DNA of 14,751 bases, taken from positions 1 to 14,751 of the forward strand of contig FR882199.1 of NCBI GenBank assembly GCA_000434935.1. The letters run 5' to 3'. Position 1 is the stretch's first letter. Each line of letters begins with the position of its first letter. The notes under the pieces were generated by a model. It was not told the DNA's origin and searched no databases. It was given only the letters and a program-made list of their open reading frames with translations. A program made the translations under genes and the position numbers. Source of the stretch: Bacteroides sp. CAG:709. GTDB lineage: Bacteria > Bacteroidota > Bacteroidia > Bacteroidales > UBA932. Of the stretch, positions 12,279-14,751 are shown piece by piece.

Positions 12279-14751
12279 ATGAAGACTATTAGATATATAG
12301 CTGGTATTGTCGGGCTGCTTGCCATAGCTGCCGGATGCGCAAAGGAGCAGGAAAGCATCGCGCCGACCACGGTGGCCGTGGAAGAACCGGCAAGTTCAGC
12401 CGTCCCCGGCATGATAAGACTGAAGGTCAATGCTGACCTCGCGGAAAAACTGATTGCCGCCTCTGATGAGGATGGCAATGTCAGTGCGGAAGCGGCTGCC
12501 GCGTTGAGGATTGACGGCGTGGCAGTGAAATCTGTCAGCACGACATTCCATATCGGAGGCCCTTACCTGAAAGAGCAGAAAAAATCCGGACTGCATCGCT
12601 GGTTCGATGTGGAATATGACAAGACGGAACCTATTTCGAAAGCTGCCGTCGATTTCTCGGAAGTGATTGGCGTTGAGCATATTGAACCTATCTATATTCC
12701 GGTGAAGACAGATGTGAAGATGAATGACCCGGACTATTCCGTCCAGTGGCATTATCACAATACCGGACAAGGCAGCGGCCGCAAAGGCATTGACATGAAA
12801 CTGCAGGAAGCCTGGGACCAGTACGGCATGTTCGGCAACAGCAATGTCATCGTGGCGATTCTTGACAGCGGTGTGGATTATGACCATCCGGACCTCGCCG
12901 GAAATATCTGGACGAACGAGGCGGAACTGAATGGCAAGCCGGGCGTGGATGACGACGGCAACGGTTACAGGGACGATGTCCATGGATATAATTTCGTGGC
13001 AGGTTCCGCTGAAATCCATCCGGAAGACCACGGAACTCATGTCGCCGGTACGGTGGGTGCTGTGAATAACAACGGCGTGGGAGTCTGCGGTGTCGCCGGA
13101 GGACGTTATCCTGAAAAGGGTGTGCGTCTGATGTGCCTGCAGATCATGGATGCCACGCTTCCCGACAAGGGTGCGAGCCTCGCCAAGGTGATGCAGTATG
13201 CGGCAGAAAACGGAGCCGTAATCGCCCAGAACAGCTGGGGCTACAAGAAGGATGTGACCACGATGCCTTCAGCCGACAAGGACGCGATCGACTATTTCAT
13301 TGACAAGGCCGGAATGAAGGACGGCAAGCAGGTCGGTCCGATGGCAGGCGGTCTGGTAGTTTTCGCGGCAGGCAATGACAGTCAGAGCTTTGCATGGCCG
13401 GCACAATACGACAGGGTGCTCTCCGTGGCATCCATTGGACCTGACGGAAAGGCGGCATATTACACGAACTACGGCGAATGGGTGGATGTCTGTGCTCCGG
13501 GCGGAAACATGCAGCTTGTGGAAGGCGGAGTCTACAGCACATTGCCGGGCGGAAAATACGGCTATCTGCAAGGCACGTCCATGGCATGTCCTCATGTCTC
13601 CGGACTCGCAGCTCTGGTGCTCTCTGCCTGCGGCGGCCCCGGCTACACGAACCAGGACCTCTTCAAGACCATCGTGAACAGCTCGGACGAGACCATCTAC
13701 AAATACAATATGTCGATGGACGGCCAGCTCGGCAAGGGTATGATCAATGCTTTCAATGCATTGTCTTCCATCAGTACCGTGCCGCCGGAGAAAATTACCC
13801 ATCTGGAGGTTGCTGCCAAGTCCAACACATTGACTTTCACGGCAGACCTGCCTAAGGACCCTGATGCGGACTTCGCGTATTGCTACAAGGTATACTACAG
13901 CACATCGCCGTTCACGGAACTGGAGCACTCCTCCGCGATGACCGCCACCTTCGTCGCTGCCATGCAGGAAACCACCGGAGACGGCTACTATAAATTCTGC
14001 CTTAATGGCCTGAAATTCAATACCGATTACTACTACGGCGTGGTCGCTGCCGATTTTGCGGGCAATGAGTCCCCGATGTCGGAGATAACCAAGATCACCA
14101 CCGGCGGAAATACCGCGCCTGTCATCACCGTGGACAATGAAGCCCCTGTGGAGCTGGAATCATTCGGCAAGGCGGCGCGCATCTATACCGGTGTCGACCC
14201 TGACGGCCATGCTGCCTCATTTACCTGGACCTGCGACGAGCCGGCTGCGGTGACGTTCACCAAGATGCAGGATGACGTGCTGATGGTGGAAATATCCGGA
14301 GTTAAATCCACGCCCGGAGCACACAAATACGTCATTACCCTTACGGACCAATATGACCTCCCGACCGTACTGGAAGTGCCTTACGTGGTGAAAGTGAACC
14401 ACGTTCCCGCAGTGGCTTCCGAAATCGGCAGCCTGACGGTAAACGGTATCAAAGGACAGACGGAAATCGATGTCAATGAATGGTTTACGGATGAGGATAA
14501 TGAATCATTGTTCGCCGTAGTCACGGTCGCTGACAGAAGCATTGTCTCGACTGCCGTCGATGGCGGGAAGGTGACGTTCACCGGCAGAAAGGTAGGGCGC
14601 ACGCAAGTCACGCTGGCGGCTGCCGACGCGAAAGGCGAGTCCGCTTCGCAATCCTTCACGCTTGTGGTCCGCGACGCATCCGCGCCGATGGATGTCTACC
14701 CTAATCCGGCGACCGATTATGTCAATGTCCGTCCGGGTTCGTCTGAACTCG
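12279..14751 (+). CDS. S8-family subtilisin-like serine protease, lipoprotein with Fn3 and YPNP sorting domains (partial)
   Basis: The reading frame is open to the window edge (824 codons seen, no stop). The signal peptide MKTIRYIAGIVGLLAIAAGC has a lipobox at C20. Residues ~40-135 look like a subtilase propeptide (GMIRLKVNADL...GVEHIEPIY). The catalytic domain, ~150-490, has all key residues: D196 in AILDSGVDYDHPDL, H251 in HGTHVAGT, oxyanion N366 in AAGNDS, and S434 in GTSMACPHVSG. A probable calcium loop is VDDDGNGYRDD (223-233). Next come an Fn3 domain (~502-608), two Ig/cadherin-like domains (~609-705, ~707-798), and the start of a Por-type C-terminal sorting domain (VYPNPATDYVNV from 806). 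It should cleave proteins at or outside the cell surface and supply peptides to the SusCD pair. It is the fourth gene of the operon. Confidence 0.95.
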   Translation, partial: MKTIRYIAGIVGLLAIAAGCAKEQESIAPTTVAVEEPASSAVPGMIRLKVNADLAEKLIAASDEDGNVSAEAAAALRIDGVAVKSVSTTFHIGGPYLKEQKKSGLHRWFDVEYDKTEPISKAAVDFSEVIGVEHIEPIYIPVKTDVKMNDPDYSVQWHYHNTGQGSGRKGIDMKLQEAWDQYGMFGNSNVIVAILDSGVDYDHPDLAGNIWTNEAELNGKPGVDDDGNGYRDDVHGYNFVAGSAEIHPEDHGTHVAGTVGAVNNNGVGVCGVAGGRYPEKGVRLMCLQIMDATLPDKGASLAKVMQYAAENGAVIAQNSWGYKKDVTTMPSADKDAIDYFIDKAGMKDGKQVGPMAGGLVVFAAGNDSQSFAWPAQYDRVLSVASIGPDGKAAYYTNYGEWVDVCAPGGNMQLVEGGVYSTLPGGKYGYLQGTSMACPHVSGLAALVLSACGGPGYTNQDLFKTIVNSSDETIYKYNMSMDGQLGKGMINAFNALSSISTVPPEKITHLEVAAKSNTLTFTADLPKDPDADFAYCYKVYYSTSPFTELEHSSAMTATFVAAMQETTGDGYYKFCLNGLKFNTDYYYGVVAADFAGNESPMSEITKITTGGNTAPVITVDNEAPVELESFGKAARIYTGVDPDGHAASFTWTCDEPAAVTFTKMQDDVLMVEISGVKSTPGAHKYVITLTDQYDLPTVLEVPYVVKVNHVPAVASEIGSLTVNGIKGQTEIDVNEWFTDEDNESLFAVVTVADRSIVSTAVDGGKVTFTGRKVGRTQVTLAAADAKGESASQSFTLVVRDASAPMDVYPNPATDYVNVRPGSSEL

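Overview
The window looks like chromosomal DNA of an anaerobic Bacteroidota, most likely a Bacteroidales. It carries a SusC/SusD outer-membrane pair, several lipoproteins with Bacteroidales-type signal peptides, a C-terminal YPNP (Por/type IX-like) sorting motif, oxygen-sensitive class III ribonucleotide reductase genes, and promoter-like TAnnTTTG boxes instead of sigma-70 elements. I cannot name the genus from sequence alone.

Layout. (1) 1-2657, minus strand: nrdD (anaerobic ribonucleoside-triphosphate reductase) followed by the start of nrdG (its radical-SAM activase, cut by the window edge). A dispersed ~85-bp repeat, carrying a G-quadruplex motif on the transcribed strand, sits once in the nrdD leader and once between nrdD and nrdG. 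(2) 2658-3077: a candidate ~260-nt nrdD leader and a strong intrinsic terminator for the next operon. (3) 3078-3936, minus strand: a probable two-gene operon of an unrecognised 69-aa protein and a 4'-phosphopantetheinyl transferase, with a good Bacteroidota promoter directly upstream. (4) 3937-4803: about 0.87 kb with no convincing gene but crowded with inverted repeats, including a 171-bp nested quasi-palindrome, a 40-nt near-perfect hairpin and a GC-rich tract; imperfect 22-nt direct repeats lie at its two edges. (5) 4804-6432, minus strand: a 542-aa multidomain surface lipoprotein. (6) 6433-6755: the divergent promoter region. (7) 6756-14751, plus strand: a tightly packed operon of SusC-like transporter, SusD-like lipoprotein, a 285-aa lipoprotein and a subtilisin-family (S8) protease that runs off the window.

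Working together. NrdD and NrdG form the anaerobic dNTP synthesis system. The SusC/SusD pair is followed by a surface lipoprotein and a subtilase rather than glycosidases, so I infer a RagAB-like protein/peptide capture, digestion and import locus. The divergent lipoprotein may belong to the same surface apparatus, since it resembles the operon's third gene in broad architecture.

The least explained parts are the palindrome-dense island, the paired nrd repeats and the 69-aa protein.
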